Origin: Phyto melanocephala
Lineage: Eukaryota > Arthropoda > Insecta > Diptera > Rhinophoridae
Length of the DNA stretch: 64,000 nucleotides
Direction of reading: 5' to 3'
Assembly: GCA_941918925.1 (NCBI GenBank)
Contig: OW799236.1
Span: 107,015,562 to 107,079,561 of the forward strand
Part shown: in pieces, positions 43,991 through 55,752 of the stretch
Layout: every line of letters starts with the position of its first letter
How positions within the stretch are numbered: position 1 is the stretch's first letter
Notes under the pieces: generated by a model
What the model was told of the DNA's origin: nothing
The model's input: the letters and a program-made list of their open reading frames with translations, nothing else
Databases searched by the model: none
Position numbers and translations under genes: made by a program

Positions 43991-45010
43991 TTTAAAATTT
44001 CCATGTCCCGTAACCACCACATCTATACATACTCCACATAAATTTGAGAATCTTTTCTGAATCGCTGTCAAAAGGCGTTTTGAGCACATTAAATTTCAGT
44101 GTCCAGGTTCCTTTGTGTGAAATGTATTGGAATCACTGAAAAACTCGATTTCGTAAAAAATACAAGTTAGGGCCTTTCACACCGTGACCATCAATATATG
44201 CATCTTCTATACTTTTTGCTCATAAAATAAATTAAAAAATTTCAGAAGTCAGTTTGGTTACAAAAGTAGCAAACTTCTAAAAAACAGTTTCTGTTTAAAA
44301 TTCAAATTGGTATCCGGGTACCCACTTACTCACACAAGGTTTAATCTTTGATAGAGCAGGGATCCCTTACCACACACAAGCGAATAGTAAGAGAAAAAGA
44401 GTCGTGTTTAAATAAAACAAAAATACGTACAAATGCTAAATTGTGCAACGTACAATGACTTGAGTTTAAACAAAAACAAAAAACAAAAAAAAAAAAATGC
44501 GAGGAAAAGAAAAATAGAATCATAAATACAAAAATAAATACACATTTATTTAAAAAAAAAAAAAAAATACTCAAACTTATACACACACTCCCATTCCCAG
44601 CCTCATTTGAACAAGAGGTGACTGCTGCACGGTGAACATGTAGCAGCCAAGAAATATATAAATGGGATTGTAATGCTAAACTAGAGTGTGACTGTCAGCC
44701 AGGGAACAGCTGTGTGGAAGGAGGCAAATAAAAGCATTATTAAATGCAGCAGCACCATTTACAGTTTACTGCACATGGCAACATAAATTTTAATTTGCAT
44801 AAGGGCTTACCTCATAATATGACACATCCAGCCATGCAACAACCGAGAATCATGCAACGATTTATAAAAAAATAGAATACAAAAATAAAACGAAAGAAGT
44901 GAATCAGAAATAAAAACACATGAAACATAAATAAATAAACTTTGAGCGGGTAAGAGAAAGGACAAATGTTTGTAATAAAATTAAGCAGAGTTTAGTGTTC
45001 ACATCTAGAA
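43991..45010. other. AT-rich stretch without a recognisable gene
   Basis: Nothing supported; poly-A runs near 44480 and 44555. Confidence 0.5.
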
Positions 45011-45472
45011 TTTATATATATAAAAGTAAAACTCTGTCTGTCTGTGTGTTGTGGGTGTGTGTGTGTGTGTGTTAGCTATAGACTCCGAAACTGTAAAACC
45101 GATCGGACTGTGGCAAGTTGTGGTACACTTTCCAGGGAGTGTTTATGGGTTGCAAAAAGTGGGCGGGGCCACGCCCATAAAAAATTAATTATAATTTTTA
45201 GCTACTTGCACTTGAGCGATTTTTCTGAAACTTTGCACACAAATGCAAATGTCATGACTATATAATTACGTAATAAGAAAATTGGGCAGGGCCACGCCAA
45301 TAACAAAAAGTTGTAATTTTGAGGTACTTGCACTGGGCCGATTTTTCCAAAAATTTTGCACACATATTGAGCTGCTATAACTATACAGTTTCGTAATAAG
45401 AAAAGTGGGCAGTGCCACAGAATGCATTTTTATTCATTAAGGGGCGTAGCAACGCTCGCCGGGCTTTTCTAG
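45011..45472 (+). mobile_element. Non-autonomous Helitron, 462 bp
   Basis: Same family as 8329-8628. The left end is TTTATATATATAAAAGTAAA (the usual TC has become TT) and the right end CGCTCGCCGGGCTTTTCTAG followed by T. It has three internal blocks with GTGGGC-GG-CCACGCC, at about 45158, 45281 and 45405, whereas the shorter copy has two. A GT dinucleotide run lies at 45055-45072. Non-coding. Confidence 0.85.
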
Positions 45473-46359
45473 TATAAAATAAAGGACACCATGTACCGAG
45501 AGGGAGGGTGGTTAAAGAAGTAAATAATTTAACAAAAATATTTTTTGTTTTGGTAAATAATCTGGGGGCATTTTTATGAAGAGTTAAATAATGTAAAAGA
45601 ATGTAAAAATCAATTGCTGCAAGAGGAGACAAAAAATATTAATTTTAATATTGTTTCCCCCTAGAATGTCAACTAAATCATTTTTATCAATCTATACTGT
45701 CTGCAGCAGCCGCCTCTACATTAACTTGCACTCCTAGCAGCTAAATACACTTTGTTTTGTTACCCATATAAGTCTGTCTGTATGTCTTTCTGCTCACTGT
45801 TTTTTCTCATGATGGCAACTTTGTATGACTGTTTTCGTTATTTTTGCTGTGTTTTTTTTCGCTTTTTGTTTCTCTGTGTCGTATCGTTTGTCTCATTTGT
45901 TACAAACAAACAAGAACAACACAAGTTGTAAGTTGCTAGTCATAATACTGTTTTTTTTTTGCTGGCAGCAGCAGCAGCAGCTTTTTGAGATTTTTTGATG
46001 CGTGCTAAAGTTTAAATTTTCGTTGCTGGATGATTTTTTCTTCTGTTTTTTTTCCTTACTTGAAGTACATGAATACTTCTAGTTCTTCTATGATTATTAT
46101 CTAAAGGATTTTGAACTCATTTTTTCAAAAAACAAAAGATAAAGCTGAACATAATATTTTAATTTTTCTTTTACTTAAAAAAAGAATTGGGGGTTTTGGT
46201 GTTAAAGTCATGTCAACGCAGAAGAATACAGAATAAAAATGGGTCGGTATCTAAATCTAAGCGGTCAAGTTCGAGTCGAAAGTGAAAAGTTTCAATTTTT
46301 TGATGAATTTATTAAGAACTTTTTTTAATATGATTTTTACTAAGACTAAATTTTAGTCT
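45473..46359. other. AT-rich stretch without a recognisable gene
   Basis: Includes a GCAGCAGCAGCAGCAGC tract near 45966-45981. No gene is supported. Confidence 0.5.
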
Positions 46360-47640
46360 TGATTATAGATTAGATTCTAATTGTGATCATAGACTAGGTC
46401 ATACTCTTAGACTTGACCATGACTAGACTATGGCTAAAATATGACTAGGTCATGACTAGACTATTACTGGTCTATGGTAATGACTAGGCTATGACTAGGC
46501 TATAACCAGACAATGACTGGTCTATGTTAAGACTATGATTATACAATGGCTGAACTATGACTAGAATTTGACTGGACTATGGCAGACTATTACTAGACTA
46601 TGATTAGGCCATGACTAGAATATGGGTGTGACTAAACTTTTGCTAGGCGATGACTAGACTATGGCTAGACTTTGACTAGACTATGACTGAACTAAAACTA
46701 GACAGTGGCTAAGCTATGACTAATCCATGACTAGGCTATAACTAGACTAATACTAGTCTATTTTTAGACTATGACTATACTATGGCTAAACTATGACTAG
46801 GCCATGACTTTGCTATAACCTGACAATGACTTTTGCTAGGCTATGACTAGCCGATGACTAAACGCGGACTAGACTTTGAGTAGACTATGACTAGACTTTG
46901 AGTAGACTATAACCATACTATGCATAGACTAATGACTAGACTATAACTAGACTATGGCTAGACTATGACTATGCGATGACTAAATGATGACTATAATTAG
47001 ATTATTACTAGTCTATGGTTAGACTATGACTAGACTATGACTATACTATGGCTAGACCATGACTATGCCATGACTAGCCTATAACCAGACAATGACTAGT
47101 CTATGTTTAGACTATGATTATACAATGGCTGAACTATGACTAGACTATGACTGGACTATGACTAGACTATGACTGGACTATGTCAGATTATTACTAGACT
47201 ATGACTTGGCCATGACTAGAATATGGCTGTGATTAAACTTTTGCTAGGCTATAACTAGACTTTGGCTAGACCATGACTAGGCGATGACTAAACGAGGACT
47301 AGACCTTGAGTAGACTATGACTAGACTTTGATTAGATTATGACCATACTATGCATAGACTAATGACTAGACTATGACTAGGTGATGATTAAACGAGGACT
47401 AGACTTTGAATAGACTATGACTAGACTTTGGTTAGACTATGACCATACTAAGCATTGACTAATGACTAGACTATGACTAGGCGATGACTAAATGATGACT
47501 AGACTTTGAGTAGACTATGACTAGACTCTGATTTGACTATGACCATACTATGAATACACTAATGACCAGACTATGACTAGTAGTAAAGTTTAAACTATGA
47601 ACTAAAATATTAAGCTATAGACAGAATTAAATTCTAGCTA
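46360..47640. repeat. Minisatellite, unit ACTAGACTATG (11 bp), with 100-bp higher-order repeats
   Basis: About 1.28 kb is built from degenerate ACTAGACTATG units (also ACTAGGCTATG, ACTAGACTTTG). Toward the right end a higher-order unit appears: GCGATGACTAAACGAGGACT at 47281, 47381 and 47481 (variants), exactly 100 bases apart. Each contains TTGAGTAGACTATGACTAGAC, GACCATACTATGCATAGACT and AATGACTAGACTATGACTAG. A further higher-order unit lies near 46851. The CTAG and TAGACTA words make many short palindromes. Confidence 0.9.
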
Positions 47641-49656
47641 TGGACTAATTCATAGTCTAAACTTTGAGATATACTATAGTCTAGATTTAAGTTAAAACAC
47701 GACCTCTTAGAATTCTTTATTTTTTTTTTTTTTTAATTTATACCCCATTCATCCATCGTTTATTCGCTAAGGAATCTTTGTTTTATAAAAGAAAAATATA
47801 AAAACAAAAACAAAAAATTAGAAATAAAATAAATAATATTTAAAGCCACCTACTTGATAAAATAGAGGTTTTAGTTAAATACAAAACGAAGTGTGAGTGT
47901 AAATATGAATGTGCAACTAAAGCAACAAAAACTAAAAACTGCAATTTAAACTGCAGCACACACTCACATATATTCGATGGTGGCTGCAAGACCATAGAGA
48001 TCCCAATGTATGCAGTACAAGGCCACACGTGTGATATTTTTTTCTTGTTGTTGGTGTTGTTGGTGCTGTTTGTTTTTTTTGCGGCAATAATCATTCATTC
48101 GTTTGAAATTAAGCTTAAAACAAAAAACAAAAAAAATCAATTTTTAAGTCTCTAAAACAAAATGCGAATATTATGCAAACATTTGGCTGTAGCGAAATGT
48201 ATGATTTTTATTGGTGAATAAAAAAATTGCTGCAAATATTACAAAAACCATATAAATAAATTATAAACATACATATAAAATTGTATTGTCATTGCCAACG
48301 CGCCTGTGTGCCAGCCAACCAGCCAGTCATCAGCACACAAAAAACAAAGTTCAGCACAGTAGACCGAGCACAGAGCACACAATGCTTAATGCGGCACTAA
48401 GTGACTGAGTCAGTCATTAAGCCAGCCAGTCAGTCAACCATGTTATTCGCACCAAACGCTTATCAACAGCAGACGAATGAAAAATATTCAAACATTAAAC
48501 TAAATAAAACGAGATTGTCGTAACTGCCGCAAAGACGGCTTGTCTGTCTAGCTGATTGCTAAGTTCAACATAACACACCAAAGAAACTCTTTGTAGGTAC
48601 GAGTATCATTGTCAAAACTCTGTGTGGTGGTGGTACAATCTCTGTCAGCGTCTTACAACTGGCATTTTAGTGTGAGTATGAACATTTTTTTTGTTTGTTC
48701 GAATTGCACCCTGGCATTTGCATTAAACTTGACAGCAATCACTCGTTTAAGATAAAATTTTAAATGTGTATGAACATACATGCATACATTACATACTGTG
48801 TATCGTGTGTACAACAACGATATAACTACAACATGAGCAACATTATTATTTTTATTTTAGGAATTTTGTTTTTTCTTTTCTTTTGTTTTTTAGATTTGTA
48901 AAACATTTTTATTCTTTATTTTTTTGTTGTTACTGTTGTAATTTTTATAGTTCTGTTATATCTCCATTGTTAAGCGATTTTGTGTTAATTTTTTGTTATT
49001 ATTCAATTTTTCTTATACTGAAATTTTGTTGTTCTGTCGTACTTAAGACTTGAGTTATTTGTTACAATAAATTAGAAAATTTTTTATATTTTTTTTTACA
49101 GAAAATTTTGGAAAAAAATCTTTCTTAATTTCGGTTAAGAGAAAACTCTTAAAAATTTTTATATGTAAATAATTTCAAAAGACAATTTTTTATTAACTAT
49201 AATAAATGAAAACGTTTGTAAGTTAAGATGTTTGAAACCTTCCTTCTCAATCATGCAAAACCCACTTAATGAAACTAACTGAAATTTGGCATACAGATAT
49301 AAAACAACCTTGATTAACACATCGGCTACCTTTTGTAGCGATAAATATGCGAAGTTGTGGACAAACGCGACTGACAAATTCATCAATGGACAGCCAGCAC
49401 GGATGAAGCTAAAGACATAAAATTAAGACAATGAGTTAATCATAGATACTTATAGATAACAACCTTTAGTAACACATAAGCTGCCTTTTATTTCGCAGAC
49501 GAAATAGCGGGCACACTCTAGTTATATATGTCCTATAAAAATAAAAATATATATATAAATCTATTGATATTGTTTATATCGTTTAAGCATATAAAAGATC
49601 ATGATGAACATAGGGCGTATGTAAATTTTCTCCATGTGGAACGATGATTGGTCAGT
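47641..49656. other. AT-rich stretch without a recognisable gene
   Basis: Contains a CAGCCAACCAGCCAGTCA-type tract near 48312-48440. Around 49310-49500 a block TAACACATCGGCTACCTTTTG recurs as TAACACATAAGCTGCCTTTTA, about 160 bases later. No gene is supported. Confidence 0.4.
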
Positions 49657-50140
49657 GACTTGACTTAAATCCACGATTTGTTGCAGCTTTCAATTTCTCT
49701 TCTTACCATCCTTGCGATTTTTATTCGAATGCATTTTGACTAATTTTATTGCAAGAAGCAAGGAGATGGTCAATCCGAGACCACTTTCGACGTTTTATTT
49801 CTGTCTCAATCGGTACACATTTCACTATGTAAAAAGGTGTCACCAAATTAGGCCAGATAATGCGCAACCATGTACAAAAGTTGATCATTAGTCACCCAGC
49901 CTTGGATCCAGTGGCCTTGACTTGGATCCACGACTTGTTGCAGCTTTCGATTGCTCTTCTTACCATCCTTGCGATTTTCAATCGCATGCATCTCTACTAA
50001 TTTTATTAAAGGGCCTACAAACGATATGGCCAATCCGAGACCATTTTCGGCGTTTAATTTCTGTCTCAATCGGTACACATTTCACTATGTCAAAAGGTGT
50101 CACCAAATTAGGCCAGAATATGCGCAAAATTTGTTTAAGG
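49657..50140 (-). pseudogene. Non-LTR retrotransposon C-terminal tail, tandemly duplicated
   Basis: Two copies of a ~220-base block (about 49657-49875 and 49917-50140, offset ~259) are about 88% alike. On the minus strand the second reads IETEIKRRKWSRIGHIV, CRPFNKISRDACD, a stop, KSQGW, a stop, EEQSKAATSRGSKSRPLD. This corresponds to the block RRWRWIGHxLR...IxRxALxWxPQGxRxRGRPxxTW that follows the reverse transcriptase in many LINEs. Stops at two sites show it is dead. A different minus-strand frame (49848-50078) is open but has no motif and is a shadow. Confidence 0.7.
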
Positions 50141-50197
50141 CAACGATTCACACATGTTTGGAATTTTCCATTGTGGTTTGTGTGTGCTCCAGAGTAG

Positions 50198-50974
50198 AAC
50201 AGATTTTAAACTACAGTTAAATATTCTTATTTTTGTAAGTAAATAAATATTTTTCGTTGGCTAAACTATATTTCGAAATTTAAAAATTAAAATTTTGCTT
50301 AAAGCAAATAGATGAATTAACCTTTGGAGCAAAACTTCCGTAAATAAACTATAGATTCTCTGTCACGACCGTCTTCTGTGTTGTGTTTTAAATGTCATAT
50401 TGCATGGAAAAACTCGTCACGTCCTAGTTCTGCTTCTTCATTTGAAACTTAGATTTTTGTGCCTAATGCAATAAAATTTGTTGGTAGCCCAGCACAAGGC
50501 TCTGGCAGAACTGGTAGGCAATTAAGAAATGCTTGCAATATATACATAGAAAAATATTTTATTTCTCCCCCACAGTGCAATGTGATTTATTATTTTTTTC
50601 TAAGTGTTTATATTTGAATTTCGCATTAAATAATGAGAACGTGATTGAACTATTAAAGTTTTTATCTAAAGTTTCCTTAAGCTGAAGTCTTTGTGTTTTT
50701 ACTGAATACGTTAAGATTTGATACAAGAATTGAAATCAAATTCAAATAAAACATGTTTGTTTCACAATGTATGTTCATTTTGAAAGGGGCTGTCATGTTA
50801 CAAGACAAAATGCATATTTGTTCTATAAAACAACTAAAAGACTAGCTACGATTACAATTGATCTAATTAAATTACTTAAGTTGAAGGTAAAATAAAATTG
50901 GTGTTTTTTTTTAATTTTTAAAAATAACTTTTCAAAATAAGTTTGCCGGAGTATGGGTTTAAAGTTTCATCAAA
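50198..50974. other. AT-rich stretch without a recognisable gene
   Basis: Nothing supported. Confidence 0.5.
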
Positions 50975-52840
50975 TATTTTCTATAGAAAAAATTTATCAA
51001 AATTTTCTAAAGAAAAAATTTATCAAAAATTTTCTATAGATCAACAATTTTCAACAGAAAAAATTGATCAAAAATTTTCTATAAAAAGAAAAAATAATTC
51101 AAAAGCTTTTAAAAAATTTTCTATAGAAAACATTTATCAAATATTTTCTATAGAAAACACTTATTAAATATTTTCTATAGCAAAAATTGATCAAAAATAT
51201 TCTATAGAAATAATTGATCAAAAATTTTCTATAGAAAAAAATTTATCAAAAATTTTCTAAAAAAAAAACTGGTCAAAAATTTTCTATAGCAAAAACTGGT
51301 CAAAAATTTTCTATAGCAAAAACTGATCAAAAATTTTCTATAGAAAAAATTGATCAAAAATTTTCTATAGAAAAAATTTATCACAAATTTTCTAAAGAAA
51401 AAATTTATCAAAAATTTTCAATAGAAAAAATTGATCAAACATTTTCTATAGAAAAAATTTATCACAAATTTTCTAAAGAAAAAATTTATCAAATATTTTC
51501 TATAGAAAAAATTGATCAAAAATATTCTATAGAAATAATTGATCAAAAATATTCTATAGAAAAAATTGATCAAAAATTTTCTATAGAAAAAACTGATCAA
51601 AAATTTTCTATAGAAAAAAATTTATCAAAAATTTTCTATAGAAAAAATTTATCACAAATTTTCTAAAGAAAAAATTTATCAAAAATTTTAAATAGAAAAA
51701 ATTGATCAAAAAATATTCTATAGAAATAATTGATCAAAAATATTCTATAGAAATAATTGATCAAAAATATTCTATAGAAAAAACTGATCAAAAATGTTCT
51801 ATAGAAAAAATTGATCAAAAATTTTCTATAGAAAAAATTTATCACAAATTTTCTAAAGAAAAAATTTATCAAAAATGTTCAATAGAAAAAATTGATCAAA
51901 AATATTCTATAGAAACAATTGATCAAAAATATTCTATAGAAAACATTTATCAAAAATTTTCTATAGAAAAACCTGATCAAAAATTTTCCATAGAAAAAAT
52001 TTATCAAAAATTTTCTATAGAAAAAACTGATCAAAAATTTTCTATAAAAAAAACTGATCAAAAATTTTCTATAGAAAAAATTGTTAAAAATTTTTTTTAT
52101 AGAAAAAATTTATCACAAATTTTCTATAGAAAAAATTTATCACAAATTTTATAAAGAAAAAATTTATCAAAAATTGTCAATAGAAAAAATTGATCAAAAA
52201 TTTTCTATAGAAAAAATTGATCAAAAATTTTCTATAGAAAAAACTGATCAAAAATTTTCTATAGAAAAAACTGATCAAAAATTTTCTATAGAAAAAATTG
52301 ATCAAAAATTTTCTATAGAAAAAATTTATCACAAATCTTCTAAAGAAAAAATTTATCAAAAATTTTCAATAGAAAAAATTGATCAAAAATATTCTATAGA
52401 AACAATTGATCAAAAATATTCTATAGGAAACATTGATCAAAAATTTTCTATAGAACAAATTTATCACAAATTTTATAAAGAAAAAATTTATCAAAAATTT
52501 TCAATAGAAAAAATTGATCAAAAATATTTTATAGAAAAAATTGATCAAAAATTTTCTATAGAGAAAACTGATCAAAAATTTTCTATAGAAAAAATTGATC
52601 AAAAATTTTCTATAGAAAAAATTTATCACAAATTTTCTAAAGAAAAAATTTATCAAAAATTTTTAATAGAAAAAATTAATCAAAAACATTCTATAGAAAC
52701 AATTGATCAAAAATATTCTATAGAAAACATTGATCAAAAATTTTCTATAGAAAAAATTTATCACAAATTTTCTAAAGAAAAAATTTATAAAAAATTTTCA
52801 ATAGAAAAAATTGATCAAAAATATTCTTAAGGGAAAAATG
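50975..52840. repeat. 27-bp strand-symmetric palindromic tandem array, ~68 units
   Basis: The unit is TTTTCTATAGAAAA plus a TTGATCAA-centred linker, 27 bases in total. Both parts are palindromes, so the unit is nearly its own reverse complement. Main variants are TTGATC, CTGATC, TTTATCA and TTTATCACAAA in the linker, and CTATAG, CTAAAG or CAATAG in the first part. The TTTATCACAAA-CTAAAG variant marks higher-order units: its spacings 81, 190, 190, 189, 135, 162 and 135 are multiples of 27. Since 27 is divisible by three, long frames stay open on both strands (plus 52081-52830, 249 codons, repeating SIEKIDQKF; minus frames repeating YRKFLINFF). I regard these frames as by-products of the repeat. 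Confidence 0.95.
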
Positions 52841-54029
52841 TCTCCGAAATTTTCTGTAGAATGTATCAAAACATTTCTATAGAACAAATTTTATCGAAAA
52901 TTTTTGTATAGAAAATTTATCGATAAGATTTCATAAGTTTTTTGTTGTAAATTGTTATGCTGTGGCCTTATTTTCATTTACACTTTTTGCTTTTCATATA
53001 TAAAGAAGTTGATTGCCTGCGACCACTTGTTTTCATTTCTGTTTAAATTATTGTGCCTCCCTGCTTGCCTGCCTAGTGACATGTCAGTCCAGGTTTGTTC
53101 TTGAAACGTTATGGCAGGCATTAAGCAATGGCTGACTGACTGCCTGATGCTCTGTCTCCAACTTCAAGTTGACAGTTTAAGGTTTTTTTTTCATAATTTG
53201 TGTAAGTGAAAGTGTATGATGGTATAGGTGTGTGTAAAATGTGTTGTCATTTCATTTGTGCCCTTTGATATGACCATTGTCTGCAAATTGAGTGCAATTT
53301 TGTTGCTACTGTTACCAGTATTGCTAGAGCTGCTCCTGATGCTGTTGTACTTGTGCTACATTTATGTTTTGTTTTGTGTTTTTTTAATAACAAAAGCCTG
53401 AAAACCCCCATTCATTATCTAAATCATCAACCTCATTTTGTTTTTCATTTGGAATCGCAGCTCTAACCACTAGAGTGCTTTAGAAGAAATAAAACAGATG
53501 CTGTGTACCTTGTTTTGTTTGGCCTGATAATGTTGGAGTAGTAGTTTTAGTTGTTGTTGGAAAACTTAATTTCAGTGTTATCAAACAAAAACTATAGAAA
53601 CACATATTCACACACACTCTTGAAACACACCCTCATGATAACACACATCAACAGTCATGCATACACACACACATGCAAATTGATATACAATAGAAAGCAA
53701 CATAAACTAGGATGTGCATTGAAAATGATCTGGGTTATGTTTTTCATCATCATCATCATCGAAACTTTATAAAATACTCATGCAGACAATGGTACTGCCA
53801 ATACAACTGCAGCAACAACTACATACACACGTACATGCACATTCTTAAAAACACACATACAAACCAGCCTCATTGTATAAGAGCGTTTATTTGTAAATGT
53901 GTGCTTTAGCGGAGTATACCTTGATATTTTAGTAAATTATGAATGTTTTACACTGTTGTAGACTGCACACTAGTTGGAATCGACAGTTTTTTTTTCAAAA
54001 TCGTTCCTTAAATATAAAAAAGTTTTTTT
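52841..54029. other. Stretch without a recognisable gene
   Basis: Contains CA-rich tracts near 53600-53690 and 53830-53870 and a CAT trinucleotide run near 53743-53760. No gene is supported. Confidence 0.5.
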
Positions 54030-54367
54030 TACCCAGAGAAAAATGGAAGTAGTGCAAAGTGAATTACATTTCAAGACTTTTTAATCAATAGTGAAAAAGC
54101 ATTCATTCTAAGCGGCTCTCTAAATGTAAAGTAAATTGTCATGGCTACAAAATAAATGCAACATTATGTAAACTATCTTAAACAATTCATATAAACAAAC
54201 ACAATCAACTCATGAAACATCGGTTTCATTTTCCCAAATATACAACGGAGTGCAATTCACGTAAACAGGTGATTTCCAATGACATCATTAGTGTTTTCAC
54301 CTAAATCAAATCACTTTGTCAACATTTGAACCCCCGCAAAATCACTTCTTTGTCAGAATCCTTTTTT
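54030..54367 (-). repeat. Dispersed repeat family R, copy 2
   Basis: The inverse of copy 1 at 30921-31313, lacking two short internal pieces (for example after TGACATCATTAG). It starts with CAGAGAAAAATGGAAGTAGTGC and ends near ACTTCTTTGTCAGAATCC. Non-coding. Confidence 0.7.
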
Positions 54368-54784
54368 TTTTGGGTTCTTAAATATTCTTTCAAAAAGATA
54401 TTTTGCAAAAATTATAGATTGAAGTTTTTAAGCATTTGTGCAGTAAACAATTTGATAGATGGTAATTTGAAGGATCTTAGAAATTAAGCACTACACGAAA
54501 GAACAAAACATAGTAAAAGTTAAGGAACATAAATTCGTCGTCGCTCTTTACAGCGCCTGCTAATTAAAGATCTACGCTTTCAGGGTCAAATAGTAATTTT
54601 CGCTGGTGTTGCACATCCCGATATAACAACAAAATTGTTTCAGGCTACATATTCATGATGGGTTTATATTAAAGCATACATGTAGGGGGAATACCGAAGC
54701 AGACCCCTTCAATAAGCGGGTCCCTTTTCGACATACCACTTCCATAATCAGATTCCTTTTCGACCCCCTTCGTTCACAAGTGAT
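54368..54784. other. Unassigned stretch
   Basis: No gene is supported. GCAGACCCCTTCAATAAGCGGG and CGACCCCCTTCGTTC at 54700-54775 are slightly GC-richer and may belong to the 3' untranslated part of the neighbouring LINE relic. Confidence 0.3.
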
Positions 54785-55335
54785 TTTAAGGCTACCAAAA
54801 TGGCACTCCTTGTCTAACTAAGGCCCATAGCGTTACAAGCGTTTGCTCTGAAATTCAAAATCTGAATTTCAAACTAACTGCTGATAATTGTCTAAAATCC
54901 TCATCACAGGGTTCCTAATCGCTAGTATATGCCCATGGCTTATGTAGTCATTAGCATTCACATTTAATTTGTGTCTGCCAGTGGACCTTCGCCTCTTGCT
55001 AACGAGTGCTAGACATTTGCATACAATATGCACCTTCCAGACATATTCTGCAAACATCATCCTCCAGACATATTCTGCAAACATCATCCTCCTCGATTTT
55101 TATCCTTTTCAGTAAATATTTACAGTTTCCGTATTCTATGACTAACGCCATTATCCAGTTAAGGTTATATCTGAGGACCTTAACTGCCGTTTTGACAAGG
55201 CGCTTTATGAGCAGCACACGAGCTTGCCTACTTGTGGTTATCTCTTGGCACCGTTTTAGGTTTGTTGGCTCCATTAACGGAGAAACTTTCGCCTGCACCA
55301 TCTCATTCCCTAATTTTGGTTTCTCCATCCACTAG
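54785..55335 (-). pseudogene. Non-LTR retrotransposon C-terminal relic (RNase H tail and Cys/His motif)
   Basis: On the minus strand LNWIMALVIEYGNCKYLLKR is followed by IKIEEDDVCRICLE, then after a frameshift HIVCKCLALVSKRRRSTGRH and ISHGHILAIRNPVMRIL. The order LTGH..L..HL..I / CRxCxE / HxxCxCxAL..R fits the zinc-knuckle-like end of jockey-type LINE proteins. A perfect 27-base tandem duplication (55037-55063 and 55064-55090) repeats EDDVCRICL and doubles the first Cys pair. A frameshift after it and loss of RNase H make it a pseudogene. A more decayed relative is at 43690-43990. Confidence 0.7.
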
Positions 55336-55752
55336 AATGTTTTCATTGATTCTACCTGCTGCTGGGTTTTATTGTTCATCTTGTAACGACCGCTTCACTG
55401 ACTTAACTTATACGGTGTTTATTCCGAGTCTAAACTCTTCACATTTTCTAAGTCTATACTGTTCATTCCTCTAGGAATCTGCTGGTTATTTTCTCTTTCA
55501 TAAAAATTAAGTATTAGAGCAGAGATCTCTAGAAAAGTCTTAGTCCATGCAGAGCTCCACATGCGCAGAAGATTTTGCATTAAAATTGAAGTCATAGTCT
55601 TGGCTACGCATCCCTGGTGCATGCTGTTCCACCGTGGATTAGGATCAATTGTTATGAAACTATTTCTTTTCGGTATTCAAATTTGCCACCCACTTGGCAG
55701 AGAAACGGCCGACTATCTGTTAGGAGCTGCCACCACAGAAAGGTCGCTTAAT

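Noticed and set aside
49848..50078. 76-codon minus-strand frame
   Set aside because: The LINE-tail signal is in a different frame of the same strand; this one is a shadow.
50975..52840. CRISPR-like array
   Set aside because: No distinct spacers; the unit is a continuous 27-bp tandem repeat in an insect-like genome.
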